64,000 nucleotides of DNA. It comes from Kingdonia uniflora. Its lineage: Eukaryota; Streptophyta; Magnoliopsida; Ranunculales; Circaeasteraceae. Every line of letters starts with the position of its first letter. Positions within the stretch are counted from its first letter, which is position 1. The stretch covers positions 1,736,001-1,800,000 of the forward strand of contig JACGCM010002238.1 of NCBI GenBank assembly GCA_014058105.1. Reading direction: 5' to 3'. The translations under genes were made by a program, and so were the position numbers. This document shows positions 33,136 to 46,100 of the stretch, one piece after another. The notes under the pieces were generated by a model that did no database searches, had not been told where the DNA came from, and worked only from the letters and a program-made list of their open reading frames with translations.

Positions 33136-34600
33136 GGTAAACCTTTTGAAATTATAAGTTCTCCTTTGCCTCTGCCTCTTGGATATGCACAATCACTGTT
33201 TTTTCCTAATTCAGACGACAATGAAACATTATCATCAAGGTTCAAGAGAAAATCAGAGCGCCTGCAATCTAGTAAATGTTAATATTGCTTTGATTCTGAT
33301 GATGAGAGCCACCTTTTCTACTCCTCCCTTATCTTGGCTATCAACAATTTCAATGCATGTTCCATTATATCGTCGAATGTTCTAGACTCTTGTTAAAGAG
33401 TAGATTACATGTAAGAGTTTCGGTCTAAATGCTCCTGTCTATGTCACGAGAACAGGCTGATCAAAGAAATGACTTGATTCCACCTTTGGGTGTGTGCCTT
33501 GGCTACCCATTCCATCACCTATTCCTTGACTGCTGATTCTCCAATTTTGGAATCATTGTATATCTTGGGATATCATGTTCCAATTTATATTCATACCTCT
33601 TCTTTTGATAGTCAACATCGAAGCATTTGTGGATCAATTTCACTTGATTCATCGCTGTAAAATAATACATGAATGTTAGTCTTAGTCACCAACAAGTGTA
33701 TATTCGAACGAAGTAAATACGTAAGGGAATTCTGCAAGTAAATGCAGATTCAACAGTAAATCAAGACCATTCTAACGGAATTGGTCTTGTTGAAAGAGAA
33801 AAAATTGTCTGAAATGCATTATTGATAAATAAATTAGTTTAAGGAATGATATATAATAAATTAAGCATAAATTGATTAGATGCCTAACAATAGTAAGAGG
33901 ACAAAGCAATTGTCATGTAGGATATTTACGCTGGGATATAGGTTGTCGCAGTTGCAAAGACACCGAGAGTTGTTGGGTTACAATTATGGTGAATCATTGA
34001 TCTGATGAAAACGTGAAGCTTCTACTATGGAAGGAGAACATGGCACTTGCTAGGATCTCTGCCTCCATAATATAAAACCTATCAAGTGGCAGAAAAGGGA
34101 AACAACAGAATTAGGGAAACTTGGCCTAATGGCTCAAGTGTGCCTACTCTCTTACTGTAATGTAAGAACTATCTGATTTATGAAAGTAGATGGTATTTAT
34201 AGAGTAACTCATCTACTCAGTATTGAAATCATAATATTTCAATCATAAGTGATATATATTATATTACTACAAATTAACCACAAGATATCAAAATTCCAAA
34301 ATTGTCCAGATTAAAAGAAGAATAACATCTTCCCATTGTTTCCAAATATACTAGTTCATTTTCATGTTCCCAATTTATGATGTTCTGGACAAGATCGATA
34401 CTAGTCTGCAATATATAACATAATTTCACCAATATCACGGATGTATCCGGTCATTCTTATTAGTCAATGCATTGTCCATCAAGGGTGGCATTTTGATGAA
34501 TTTGACTGATTCGGTAGATTGCATAAAATTATACAAAGCAGGAGGCATTTGAATGATACACAGGGCTTTTTCTGACCTTCTGCAAGGATTTCTTCCAATA
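33136..34600. other. Intergenic stretch without recognised features
   Basis: AT-rich sequence between the VEL fragment and the 3' end of the NTMC2T6-type gene. I see no conserved coding frame, LTR or inverted repeat. Short frames near 33076-33385 do not resemble any family I know. Confidence 0.5.
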
Positions 34601-34995
34601 GTTTAAGGGAAAAAAAAGTCTTTACAAACAGAAGAAACACGATGCAACTACAAGCAAAACTAAAATACAGTATTACTTTGCAATAGCTTGAAAGCTACAG
34701 TTTTTTACATATATGCAAAATTGAGACCATGGAAATCAAAGTTTACTTACACAACAAAATATATGAAACGAGATACATCAGCCCTCACAAATCAATACAA
34801 AACAAACAAATGCTCAAAATATAATCATGACAGGGAGCAACTGGTTTATCTTTGATAAGACTTGAAATTCAATCAAAAACCAAACTGTGCTGTACAGACC
34901 TGACTAGCAGTTTTCCACCCTCCAACCAGCTTATCTGACCTTGTTGTACAATGTAATATTCCGACAATATAAGCTTTAAAACAGGTGATACTCCA
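34600..34995 (-). other. Probable 3' untranslated region of the NTMC2T6-type gene
   Basis: AT-rich sequence directly downstream of the stop codon, free of other features. The extent is a guess; no clear polyadenylation signal was located. Confidence 0.4.
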
Positions 34996-37166
34996 TTAAT
35001 CCCTCCCCACCACGTTCGGGGGCACTTCCATATCCCTTTCCTCTATATATGTGCTTTTGGGTGGAAGTTCAGAACCAGTAGCACCAATTTGATCATTTTG
35101 TTTTTTATGCTCATGAGACTCTACACTACGGTCCAATACAGGAGTAGGAGTAGGAGTAGAATCAACTGGGACTAGTGCATCTTTTGGAGTATATTGCATG
35201 GATGACAATTGAGATTCCTCATCAGACGAGTTTGTGTTCTCTAGTTCAGTTGATGTTGATTCCGAATCCATTCTAGACTTGTTAGAACTTTTCCTAGAAA
35301 GTACATGCTTTAGGCCATGAGCGGATCTCTCGGCATGCTTTAGAATGCTCTTCCCCATGCCTTTCATGTGCCCCTTGGTTGGGTTATGCCCCTCATTTCT
35401 CTCAGTATGACTTAAGATCTCTTTACTTTCTTTAGACCCATTGGTTGCGCCAAAAAGGTCATCATCCACTATAAAGTTGACAACTGTTCCTCTCTCATTG
35501 ATTGCATGAAGGTTGACTCGTGGTGAAGGAGAAATTTCTCCACTTAAGTTATGGTCTTCATTTCTAGGACTCCTATGAAATGTTGAACCAATATTCCTTA
35601 AACTTCTCCTAACAACATTGAGTGGCTTTACTTTACGGCTCCCCTCTGCATTTTCATCACTCCTGCTGTTAGGATTGTAATTTGTGCGAGGGCTGTCAAT
35701 AGCATCTTTATTCTCTTTATGGATATTAATATCTGAACGTTTACTCTTCCGTTTTCTAGGCTCCCACATCTTGGAAACGTCACTTCCTGGGTGATGGACC
35801 CATATACCAGTCTGTTCTTGCCCTTCAATGTTAATTGGTTCAAAGTCATCAGCTATTTTTGGATCCTTTTCCAAAGAAATGTTAGGATTGGAGGCTCTCT
35901 GAGCAGATTCACTTTGAACATAGTCTGTTCTTTCTTCCTTCTTCAATGGTTCATCATAATGGGTATGTTCTCCCTCCTGTTGAACTTCTAATGTCATTCT
36001 TCAACTAAAACATGTAAATCCCAACTAGATACTTTAAAGATTGAACCCAAGAATTTACCTTTCCGTCAACGTCAAGAACAGTCACTGCTAAATGCAGTCT
36101 TCCTATTTTGATGTTTTTAAGAGGTAACCAAATGTCCTGTCTTTGCCCACTCCTTAGGTCACTGATGTTTATAGAACAATCACTGCGGATTAAAAACATC
36201 TTGTTACAATTAATTGAAGATGGGATATCATTATTAACTAAGAGGGAAATTGGCAAAGTAGATGGGATATCATGAAAATTGCAAATAAACTTCTTCTCAT
36301 AAAAATGTTGATAAGTTTTACCCATACATAAGAAATTTGTAGTTTTAAAACATCTCAATTCAGGCAAATTAATTGAAGATTAGAAAAACACATTCATTTA
36401 TATCAAAATTTCAGACCTAAATAATAAGTCAAAATGTAACAATTAAATATAATCCTTTTGGAAGTGGAGTTTGTATATGCAGCATTTTTACTTTTTAGGT
36501 ATCTGGCAATCATAGTCAGGGACTTTACAATAACCTTCTTCTTTTTGAAAGGCTACAATAACCTTCTTAGTCTCCACCTGGTCAAGGACTATATAATAAC
36601 CTTCTAAGCCTTACCTTCATACATTAGTCTAATAATTAAAATATGTTTAAATCACAGGAAATGTTTGTCAGGCTTTATGTATAATTTTCTAATAAGGACC
36701 ACAAAAATTTGTGGAGTTAATAGTGACAGTCAGGAAAAAAAGAGGAACAGAGTACATAAATTTTCGAAGGATGTTGTATGCTATAACATAGGAGTTAGAG
36801 CATACCCAAGAGTATCATCAACTAAGTAGTCTTTGTCCCGAACTTCAAGAGCCAGAACATTGGGTGAGTCCCATGTACAAATAGGTATTTTAAATTCCTC
36901 CAACCATTTTGGGGCCAATGTCTTCTTTTGAGTCTTTGTACGAAATCTATAAGGGCCAAGTTGTCCTTTTACGTAAGGATCAGCCAATCCTGCAAGACAT
37001 CATATTAAAAATCACAATTACAACATTACACTCTCGTGGATAATTGGTAAATTATAAGAGTTCAGATGTTAACCATTCATATCCGATGGTTTCATGTCAG
37101 CTGCTTCAATGACTTCAACTTTAGCATAAGCAATAGGATCTTTCTCGTCGACAGTGAACCACGTTT
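34996..37166 (-). CDS. NTMC2T6: NTMC2T6-type gene, exons 9-12 (C2 domain and tail)
   Basis: Exons 9-11 encode the C2 domain: AYAKVEVIEAADMKPSDMNG, LADPYVKGQLGPYRFRTKTQ, LALEVRDKDYLVDDTLGDCS and LHLAVTVLDVDGK. Asp301, Asp307, Asp355, Asp357 and Asp361/362 occupy the calcium-loop positions. Exon 12 starts at 35976: the acceptor ...GTTCAACAG before GAGGGAGAA keeps phase 0 and gives an 82-bp intron. The ATG at 35997 upstream of it would be out of phase. The tail contains DFEPINIEGQEQTGIWVHHP followed by SKMWEPRKRKSKR (residues about 450-486), a block conserved in the family, and many Ser, Lys and Glu residues. Stop at 34996. Confidence 0.92.
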
Positions 37167-40100
37167 CTAAAAGAAGAAACGGAGAAATTACTACAAGCAT
37201 AGACATATATATTTCTATCAATATGAATGTATAATCAACACCAGAAAAAATTGGCATCAAATAACCCATGTGGGCCCACATGGAGATGAGTGGAAATTGA
37301 TATCTAGTATGTAAATTTATAGAAACAACCTGGCGGAAGCAAAATCGATTTAACAGAAAAAAGTAAACCCACTTTATTGATGAATTAATAATTGAAAATC
37401 AGATCTCTCTCCCTCTCTCTCTCTACCCATTAACTAGGGTTTTCTCGCAAACTCCAACTAGCCTTAGCCTTACTTCCTTAGACCCTTTTATAGAAGATGA
37501 GTCCCCACCTTCCCAATCACAATCCCAAATAGGGTTGTACAAGGGTCGGGTCGGCCCGGGTTTAGGCCTGAAGCTGATCCGACCCGGGAAAGTCAAGTCT
37601 CCTATTTTTAAACCCGAACAGACCAACTTCAAGACCTGAACTGAAACCGAACCGAAATTTTTGGGTCGGGCCGGATCTTAACTAGGGTTTTAAGTTTTAA
37701 CTCAGCCACCTCTTCACCCACTAACTTCTCTTTATTATTAAAAAATAAACTCTCTTGACTACTCTTCCCTATGCAAGTTGCAGCCCACTAACCAAGTCTT
37801 CTTTTCTCCCAACGAATTTTGCAAATCGAGGAATCGTAACCGAGGGTTTGAAGACCACCTTTGACGAACTTTGTGAAATCTTCTTTACTTGTACCGAACT
37901 TACCAACGATCTTTGAGTGATCATCAACGATCTTTCCAATTATGCCCAAAATAGTTCTCTCAACAGCACTCGCAGGAGCAACCAAAGTCAACAGCACTCG
38001 CAGCAGTAGCAAATAACTCTTGTTTTGTGATAAGTATCTTTTGTTGAGCTATAACCAATTGTCAGGGACAAGACAACGAAAGCTAGACGCTGAACTTCCT
38101 CACGTACCAGAGATGCCATTTACGTCTAATCGAGAATCCTCTTGTGTTGTGAGCTTGACCCTTTGCAAACTTTCCCACACAACTTTTGATTTACTTAGAT
38201 AGATGGATTTGTCCCTTTATTTTACAGTTTAGACTTTTAAGATAATGAGTTTTAAGAGAGATTTGAGGATAGAGAGAGGGAGAGAGAGCCAGAGAGGAAG
38301 CTTAAACATCCATATCTAGAGTTTGTTTCATTCCGTGTCTAGAATAGGTGTCAGCACTTCCTCGTGGTTCCTCGTCGTCAGAGATTGCACATGGAGCGAC
38401 TACAGCTGGGAACAGGTAAGTGGGTTTGTATCTCCTTGCTCTAAATGTCAAGCCCTTAGTATTTTACGGAGTATGAAAAGAAAGTGATGTCTTTTTGAGA
38501 AAAACATGTCTCTGTTCGAACAACAGGCTTTTGTTCTCTTCGAATAAGATCTTATTCGAACAGGCTTTTGTTCTCTTCAAATAAAATCTTGTTCGAATAA
38601 GAGTTAGTATCTATTCGAACATTTTCACTCAGAACTATGTTTGTTCAAATAGGATTTTGGTCATGTTCGAATAAAACTTGTTCTGTTCGAATAGACTATT
38701 TCTCTGTTCGAATACATTACCTGAGAACTTAGTTATTTGAATAGGTTTTTGTTCTGTTCGAATAAAACTTGTTTTGTTCAAATAGACTTTTTCTCAATTC
38801 GAACAATTTGCCTTAGAACTTTATTTGTTCGAATAGGATCTCGGTCCTGTTCGAATAGAAATTGTTCTATTCGAATAGACTGTCTCTATTCGAAGGGAGG
38901 TCGGGTTTTCAGTTTTCCTATTTAAGACATCATTTCTTTTCTCATAACTTACCTCTTCCAAAACCTATTTTTCCAGGGCTTAAAATTTTAGAGAGAAGAC
39001 ATTTCTTTGAGAGATTCAAACGAGAACTAACAATTCAAACTTGAATCAATCATTGACTCACAAACCCAAATCATGATTTGAAGAACTTGTGAGATTCAAG
39101 ATTGAAAGATTTGAAGAGAGATTGAAGCAAGGCGTTGCGAGAACGACGGGCGTTGCGAGAACATGGAATTGATTGCGAGGAGTTCAATTAGAAGAGAGGT
39201 AACCACGGGATGTGTTTTTTGAGTCTATAAGTAATTGAATTCTTATAATTTATTTTCAATAGTGGATTGTTTAGCTGTCGGGTGATTCGACAGCGACCTG
39301 TGGGTTTTTCTCCTGAGAAAGGTTTCCCGCAGGGTTAAAATTCTTTAGTTTTGTGTTTAATTTCCAATTGCTTGTTGACGCTAAATAATTGAATCAATTT
39401 AAATTAGGTTAAGGTTAGATCATTTATTCAAAGGAATTCGGACCTATTGATTTAGACCTAAATTAATCGAAATCGGTTAATCTCAAAAGTGATTATTTTA
39501 TTTCAATTGGTATCAGAGCGGTTACACTCCGAGGCTTAACAACATAAGTGAATCCTAACTTAATTATTTGAGATTAATGAATTCCGAAAGATTTGGAGGT
39601 CCCATAAATCGTCTGCCTCTTTTCGATGGCAAAGACTATCCTTATTGGAAGGTTTGAATGGTTGCATTCTTACAATCACTCGGAGAAGATGTTTGGATTG
39701 CAATCGAGGATGGATGGACGCATCCTACCATGATGAAAGGAATGGATGATAAATCTGAAGAGGTCCTTAGCTTAGGAATCAATGGTCTAAGGATGAAAAG
39801 GAAACTGCTGGTTATAATAATAAGGGTCGCAATGCTATTTTTATGGATGTGAGCTCAAGTGAGTTTCGACACAAATCTGCTTGTACCACTTCGAAAGAAG
39901 CTTGGGACATATTAGTTCGAACTCACGAAGGCGATGATACAGTTAAGGAAACCAAATTACAAATGCTAACCTCACAATTCGAGAATATTTGAATGGATGA
40001 GAATGAACCCTTTGATGAGTTCTATGCAAGACTAAGTGACATTGTCAACACTAGTGCCGCATTAGGTGCAGCTTACTCAAATGTTCAAATTGTTCGCAAA

Positions 40101-43100
40101 GTTCTAAGATTTCTTCGTAAGTGTTTTAGAACCAGACGTGATGCTATCGAGGAAACTCAGGATCTTAAGAAAATGAAACCAGATACATTTGCTGGAAAGT
40201 TGTAAACTTTTGAACTCGAGATGAAAATGGAAAACACTGAGAAGAACAAGAATGTTTCTTTTAAATCTTCATCTTACTCTTCTTCTAGGGGTACCAAAGA
40301 AGTTGACAATTCATCTGATTCAGGTAATGATGATGGGTCCGATACGGATTCATAGATTGCCTATATAAGCAACCAGCTTAAAAACCTTAGAGAAAAAATG
40401 TCAATCCCAAAAACAAGGGCAATCAGTGAATTACAAGTCGCGAACTTATGATTAACTTAAATCGAATAACCGGCAGACCAACCTTGACACTTACCTAAAT
40501 CAAGTTGAATGTTATAAGTGTCACAAGTTTGGTCAGTTGTCCCAATAAGAAATCTGAAACTAATCACAAAACTATGAACATTAGTGTTACTTGGGATGAT
40601 AGTGATGATGAAATAATAATAATAAGGATCATCCCTAAGTAGTTGAGAATAGTCAATATTGCGCATATCCTACTTTTCTAAATTATAGTAATGATAACTC
40701 TGATGCTTTCGAACTTGAGAATTCTATTGAAAGTCAAAATGATCATGAAAAAAATGAGTTTGAGAACCTGAATATTGAAGTCTTGTATACCCAGACTTTT
40801 GCAAAGTGTATTAAACTTGGTACACTTAACAAAGTCTTGAAAGACAAAGTTAATACACTCATGCATGAACTTCAAGAAAAAACTGAGAATACAAGTCAAA
40901 AAATAAAAATGCTTGAAGATGAGAAACAATGCCTCAATGACAAGGTTAGGATTTTAGATAAAGGAGTTGATGATGCGAAGGAGAAAATAAAATCAACTTT
41001 GGACGAACTTCATACGGCCAAACTTGATTTAGTTTTATCTAAGTAGAAACTTGAAAAAATTTGTCATGGAACAAAAAATATTGATATGATGTTATGGGGA
41101 AAACGGATACTAATAAAAGGGGTCTATGATATGAGGAACATCTCTCTAATGCCAAGACTCCTCAAGTCACAAAATTCCTCAAAGCTATTACATCATTGCC
41201 CAAACATAATATAATATCCTTCACTCGTAATCAAGCCAAAAGGTTCTCGTACTCTCATATTTATTATTGTGGAATATGTGGTCGAAAGGGTCATATTGCG
41301 TCTTATTGTAGATTTGTTAGATCCTATCAATCATATGCTCGACCATTCTATGGGCAAAAATATAACTCAAGTGTGATTACTACTAATGTGAAAAGTGAGA
41401 ATGTAAGTAGGTGGTTTGCTCAAGAAACATCACCTCAGAAGGTTAGTCGGGCTGTTGGGTGCGAAAGGATGACTTGTCGCCACAGATAAAGTAATGAATA
41501 TCAACTGAAACGGGTTATCAGTATGCTCCATTGATTAGATACGTTTCTTACCCTGTCTCAGTTTGTTTTTTTGTTTTTTTTTTAGGACAGCAGAGTACTG
41601 TTTTGTGTATATTTGCACTTTGCACTTTAGGAGCTTTTGTATGTAGAATATTTTTGTAGACTTTGACTATGTTTTTGTGTTATATTCATACATGGGATAA
41701 TTATTTGGTAAAGGCATACAAAAGTCTATAATTGTCGATGGTAAAAGCATACAAAAGTTTACAATTTATAAATTTATATTCATAAATTCTTTCCAGATTC
41801 AGAATTTTTTTTCTAATCTCATTTTTTATAATCAATTGTCGATGGTAACTTCAAGTTCAAGTTAGTCTAATAGAACATTCTTTATACTTGATTCGAGACG
41901 AAAAAGATATTATGTGTGACCAAAGATATAATAATAGGCTTTTATTGTTACACCTTTTTGGCCTTCGTCTGTGCTTACCCAAAATTTTATCCGTTTGCTG
42001 CCCCTAGTGCCTTAAAATATGTCGTTCGTTTTTCTGCCCAAATCCTTTATTAGTTTACCCAATTATTCTGAGACTTTTCAGTGAAAAAAATAAATAAATA
42101 AATAATAAGAAAAGGAAGTGATTCTTGGGGAAAGGCGAATATAAGAATAGAGTGTGTATCCCCAATGTATTTGCTAGTATATCAATCAAAGTTTTGCAAG
42201 AATATGACAGAAAATAGAATGACAGAAGGTGAACTCAATTTATGGAAAGATGAGGAGTTAGTGTAACTGTAGTCTCAGAATGCCAACAAAATACATAATT
42301 CATCATGTCCCTTCCCTTGCCTACATTATAACATTTTTAAGACCTGTTTGATCTTGAGTTTAACACAGTCAATTTAGTAGAGATGAGAGATAGGGATCTT
42401 ATGTTAGTTAACTTGACACCATCTATGACAATTGATTTTCTATCTTTCAATTTATACTGCACAGTTTATTTGATGAAATCTGAATTTTTCTATTCACAAC
42501 TCATATTCATATTTTACACAGAGTGTTTGCTAGTCAATTCTCAGTGATTTTTGAATAACCACCCCAGTGAGACCTAAGTTGAAACAACTTTCCAATATAG
42601 TATTCTAACTACGGCTGAGTAATACGTTGAAAACTAGATATTCATTTGACTATGCACACACACACCAAGTAATTCATTTAGTGATTGTTGTATAACACAT
42701 GGGCGCTGTCTTGGTATTCATTTGACTGAGTAATACGTTGAAAAATGGGTATTCATTTGACTATGCACACACACCAAGTAATTCATTTAGTGATTGTTTT
42801 ATAACACATGGGCGATGTCTTGGTCTTTATAAAATATTTTAGATTTATTGTCTTCTTTTGCTTGCTTATTTCAAAGACACTCCCCGTATATGTTTTCCTT
42901 TTGTTTCCTTTTAAAGAGGTTACCATTATTTTGAGGAAAAGTTACATCTGATTTTGGGGTATTGGTGTTTAGTCTTTTCCTAACTACATATATTGGTTTG
43001 CTTCTCCTTTTATTTTCTATTTACCCTTTGTTCATCTGTGCCAAAAAGGGGAAGAGGTGATCCAGACGACAGGTAAGCCAAGTAAGTTAGTTTTTTCTGG

Positions 43101-46100
43101 ATCCCTTATTTATTGGAACGGTTATGTGATGTATCTTGTTTAGTGTATAAGGATTCCAAAGTATATGATATAGGATGAAAGTGGAGCTTTGAGCGTGGAT
43201 GTTCAGTGATTGAGTCAGTCCATCAAGTTGTATTTTTATTTCTTATAGTTCTAGTTTTGACACGAAATGAACCAAAGGGGGAGATTGAAACATCCAGATC
43301 TGGAGTTTGTTTCATTCCGTGTCTAGAATAGGTGTCAGCACTTCCTCGTGGTTACTCGTCGTCAGATATTGCACATGGAACGACTACAGCTGGACTGACA
43401 CTGAACAGTTAAGTGGGTTTGTATCTCCTTGCTCTAAATGTCAAGCCCTTAGTATCTTACAGAGTAAAAAAAGAAAGTGATGTCTTTTTAAGAAAAATAG
43501 GTCTTTGTTCGAACAGGCTTTTGTTCTGTTCGAATAAGATCTTGTTCGAATAAGAGTTAGTACCTATTCGAACTTTTCACTCAGAACTATGTTTGTTCGA
43601 ATAGGATTTTGGTCCTATTCGAATAAAACTTGTTCTGTCTGAATAGATTATCTCTCTATTCGAATACATTACCTGAGAAGTTAGTTGTTCGAATAAGTTT
43701 TTGTTCTGTTTGAATACTCTTTCTCTATTCGAACAATTTGCCTCAGAACTTTATTTGTTCGAATAGGATCTTGGTCATGTTCGAATAGAAATTGTTCTAT
43801 TCGAATAGACTTTGATTCTATTCGAACAGAGGTCAGGTTTTCAGATTTCCTATTTAAGACATCCTTTCTTTTCTCATAACTCACCTCTTCCAAAACCTAT
43901 TTTTCGAGGGATTGAATTTTTAGAGACAGAAGAGATTTCCTTGAACGATTGAAACGAGAACTAATAATTCAAACTTGAATCAATCATTGACTCACAAACC
44001 CAAATCATGATTTAAAAAACTTGGGAGATTCAAGATTGAAAGCTTTGACGAGAGATTGAAGCAAGGCGTTACGAGAACGAATGGCGTTGCGAGAACTTGG
44101 ATTGATTGCGAGGAGCTCAATTAGAAAAGAGGTAACCACGGGATGTGTTTATCGAGTCTGTAAGTAATTGAATTCTTATAATTTCTTTTCAATAGTGGAT
44201 TGTTTAGCTGTCGGGTGATTCGACAGCGACCTGTGGGTTTTTCTCCTGAGAAAAGTTTCCCACAGAGTTAAAAATCTTTGGTCTTGTGTTTAATTTCCAA
44301 TTGCTTGTTGATACTAGATAATCGAATCAATTTGAATTGGGTTAAGGTTAGATCATTAATTCAAAAGAATTCGGACCTATTGATTTAGACCTAAATTAAT
44401 CGAAATCGGTTAATCTCAAAAGTGATTATTTTATTTCAGAAGCAGCATAGGAATCTAGGATAAGAGGAAGTATAAACATCTATAGCCGGTTCAGGTTTTG
44501 CCGGTACCCGAGCCCGAAAACCGAAACGGCTAAACCGGGTCCTTATCTCCAAAACTGAACCGATGATTTTAGAACCCGGACCGAACCGGCTTCAGGTTAT
44601 TTTGTACAGCCCTAATCCCAATAATTAGGAAACATATCTAAAACAAAATAATGTAATTTAGAAACTATTAAAAGTACTAGAGGGTCCCATGACGAGGCCG
44701 GCTAATGACGCCAAAGACATGGTCGACATGGCCACGTTGTTTAATTCCTATCAACTCTCCCCCCTAAGAAGAATTCGTCCACGAATTTAAGATAATGGAC
44801 AATCCACTGCCGTGACTGTCTACTCATCCAAATCATCGCCCCACATTTGTTGAAACGCCTCGTCAATGTGATCATGAAGATTCTGGATTAAGAGCGATAT
44901 ATGCTTTTTAGGATTCAGACATTTACGCCTCCTATGACATGTTTTCCCACAATTGTAACAAATCGTGAAACCGTCCCTGGTGTTTTGGAGTTGTCGTTGT
45001 TACTGATGTAACAGCCACTACTACTACTCGGAGAGTAAAAGATGAATAAGCTGCCAGTTTAAGTTTTGTCTCGTCTCTGCTCGATTCGCCATTTCAACAA
45101 CCTTGACAAACTCTGAGCATTGAACAATACCAACTCATCATGTATCCGCATTGTTAAAACAAGCTTAAAGAGCTTCTGAATCACATAACACAACTCGAGA
45201 CGCGAATAAATAGAATTCGCTCGCATAATCAACAACTAATTGGTTTTTGGACTATCGCAGGTTCTGTAATTTTGCAAAACTCTTTTCCTCATAATTACCT
45301 GGAATAAACCGTGTCATCAACTCACATTGAATCGTATCCCAGTCTGTAATATAATCATTCCCAGCTGTTACCCGCAATTATTGCACCCTTTCCCACCAGT
45401 TTTGTCCTCATTAATGTGGCTGCATGAGGGTCTCCATAGCGTTTGAACGCCAAAACCCGATCAACCCAGTCGATAAAGCCATCTCCATCTATTTTACCAT
45501 CAAACTCTGGAACATTGATCTTAACGTCCTGATTTATATTTTGAAAAACAGAGATTACCGCATTTGCTACCTGACACTCCAGGGCCACACTCCAGGTTGC
45601 CCTGATATTCGTACCCCTGCTGATATGGTGCATATCTAGCGTTCCCAATACCTGGTTCACCTTGGTATCCATCATTTCTGAAACGAGATCCAAAGTTTGT
45701 AAGATGAACTCTGCAACCTCACCCTCTCCTATCGTGAAAACCATACTTGTCACCGTACCCACGACCCCTACCAGACTCAATATCCCCCAAAGCATACCCT
45801 CGTCCACAAAAAGATTACCTGGTACCAACTGTCACTGCTGAAAACCCGTACCCGTATTCCGCGCTCCATGTGGTGGAGTATGAGCTTGATGTGTCCTAGT
45901 AGGGACGTAAGGTGCAACCCTCAAATGATTCTGATTGGTGCCACTCTCCATAGGTACACCATACCCATGTTGTCGAGAGCTCCCCATCCTTTGCTTATGT
46001 TTTGTCCCCGCCCTTGTGCAATAAAAGGACGAGCTTGTCTCCAACCAACCTGCCCTACACCATTGCCCTGGTCAGTCCCGTAGGCTCCCTGTGTTACCGT

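Larger units (their letters stand above)
38302..44438 (+). mobile_element. Element G: gag-only Ty1/copia retrotransposon (TR-GAG type)
   Basis: Plus-strand LTR element of 6137 bp, flanked by a perfect duplication GAAGC (38297-38301 and 44439-44443) and inserted in element F. LTRs are 1204 and 1153 bp. A copia primer-binding site follows the first and the tract AAAGGGGGAGATTG precedes the second. Inside is a gag gene with two zinc-knuckle regions and a coiled coil, then about 1.8 kb of non-coding sequence. No protease, integrase, RT or RNase H is seen in any frame. The large LTRs, the coiled coil and the CxxC-type C-terminal motif suggest a relative of SIRE/Maximus, but that is an inference. 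Confidence 0.88.
37530..44614. mobile_element. Element F: hAT-type non-autonomous DNA element, interrupted by G
   Basis: Ends TAGGGTTGTACAA (37530) and TTTTGTACAGCCCTA (44614) are inverted repeats with one mismatch. They are flanked by ATCCCAAA and ATCCCAAT, an 8-bp duplication with one mismatch, the size made by hAT transposases. Next to both ends lie runs of GGGTCGGG/CCGAACCGG type, as in many small plant hAT elements. Without the copia insertion (38302-44438 plus 5 bp) its length is about 940 bp. No transposase is visible. It sits inside the LTR of element E. Confidence 0.8.

Noticed and set aside
35974..35997. A separate gene starting at ATG 35997
   Set aside because: The frame is the C-terminal exon of the NTMC2T6-type gene. 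Joining at the CAG acceptor gives a protein of family length with the conserved tail block.
38515..38897. TTCGAA array as heat-shock elements
   Set aside because: Heat-shock elements need GAA and TTC separated by two bases (GAAnnTTC or TTCnnGAA). TTCGAA has no spacer, so the classical binding pattern is not met.
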